From Brevibacillus brevis NBRC 100599 (GTDB lineage Bacteria; Bacillota; Bacilli; Brevibacillales; Brevibacillaceae), in the NCBI RefSeq assembly GCF_000010165.1, contig NC_012491.1, positions 4,037,501-4,101,500 on the forward strand: a stretch of DNA of 64,000 bases. Direction: 5' to 3'. The notes below the pieces were generated by a model. The model saw only the letters and a list, made by a program, of their open reading frames with translations. It did no database searches and was not told the origin of the DNA. This document shows, in pieces, positions 63,625 to 64,000 of the stretch; positions within the stretch are counted from its first letter, which is position 1; each line of letters begins with the position of its first letter. The translations under genes and the position numbers were made by a program.

Positions 63625-64000
63625 TTACGCTTGTTTTTTGATAGCAACCTCGGGATTGATTGGGGCAGCTTTTCGTTTTATGCGTACAGAAGACACTGTA
63701 AATACGATGAGCGCAGACCAGATGAATCCAAAGCTGATGAAATGTGTTTGGGTGAAAGGCTCACCGAACAAGAAAACAGCTGATAGGAGCGATATCGTAG
63801 GCGCCAAGTATTGAATGAAGCCCACAACGGAAAGTGGGAGTCTAGTCGCTGCTTGGGCGAACCAGTAGAGCGGCATGGCAGTAGCTACCCCCGCCAGTGT
63901 CAGCAACAAAAGTTGCCACCACGCTAAGGATGTCATCGTCTCCGTCCCATTGACCTGTAGCATCAACAAATAACCGAAAGCAATAGGGGCCACAAACAGT
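63625..64000 (-). CDS. rarD: EamA/RarD family transporter (N-terminus beyond window)
   Basis: The frame is open to the right edge and gives the last 125 or so residues of a DMT-superfamily transporter of usually about 300. Four membrane spans are visible, with GVATAMPLYWFAQAATRLPLSVVGFIQYLAPTISLLSAVFLFGE, the hallmark of RarD. Substrate unknown. The tail is basic. A start at 63993 would be internal. Confidence 0.85.
   Translation of the reverse strand, partial: LFVAPIAFGYLLMLQVNGTETMTSLAWWQLLLLTLAGVATAMPLYWFAQAATRLPLSVVGFIQYLAPTISLLSAVFLFGEPFTQTHFISFGFIWSALIVFTVSSVRIKRKAAPINPEVAIKKQA

Overview
The window reads as a chromosomal segment of a low-to-mid GC endospore-forming Bacillales bacterium, most likely Brevibacillus. 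This rests on bacillithiol (bshC), sporulation genes (RsfA-type regulator, two YhcN/YlaJ lipoproteins), strong AGGAGG ribosome sites, SAM and lysine riboswitches of Bacillus type, and blocks whose gene order matches Bacillus subtilis (ylbO-ylbP-panE-bshC; yqgZ/mgsR-yqgY-yqgX; ylaG-ylaH-ylaJ-ylaK; yktB-speA). There are no rRNA or tRNA genes, no CRISPR array and no prophage. The only clear mobile element is one group II intron.

Layout. 1-3054: bshC (cut by the left edge), a cupin HTH regulator, DUF3397 and panE. 3226-8149: a five-gene leucine/isovalerate catabolic operon (carboxyltransferase, hydratase, HMG-CoA lyase, biotin carrier, biotin carboxylase) with a cre site and a SigE-like promoter, placed between panE and ylbP. 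8426-20834: ylbP, an RsfA-type regulator, a lone crotonase, an MgsR/Spx-like protein, a 164-bp inverted-repeat element, a cysteine-cluster regulator, and yqgY, MidA, CapA, YqgX, DinB and PhoH family genes. 21043-31281: a YlaJ-type lipoprotein, metI-metC under a SAM riboswitch, secreted and membrane proteins, glutathione peroxidase, typA, a second YhcN/YlaJ lipoprotein and speD. 31602-40099: a GNAT protein, several DUF proteins, a nitronate monooxygenase-like enzyme, speA, and an unusual dihydroorotate-dehydrogenase-like domain fused to a duplicated membrane module.

40091-42006 is a group II intron on the minus strand, sitting just after a terminator hairpin. Its reverse transcriptase frame is broken by a run of 30 A residues. 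Beyond it are a secreted beta-propeller protein with an Asp-rich tail, an SR1/SR1P dual-function RNA, a lipase-like hydrolase, a MarR/ScoC-like regulator, a glucosaminidase and a cluster of DnaA boxes. 48986-52334 is a lysine-riboswitch operon, dapH - class III aminotransferase - N-acetyl-diaminopimelate deacetylase. A flavodoxin with two Fur boxes follows, then an EcsC protein, a large secreted protein of unknown function, a methyltransferase/racemase-like pair, a MacA/MacB-type exporter operon, pdxK and the C-terminal part of rarD.

The most unusual items are the DHODH-like/membrane-repeat fusion, the intron insertion that appears to have changed that gene's stop codon, the 30-nt homopolymer in the intron's reverse transcriptase, the 164-bp inverted-repeat element, and a class III aminotransferase in the acetyl-diaminopimelate pathway. 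All family names come from reading the proteins by eye. No database search was run.
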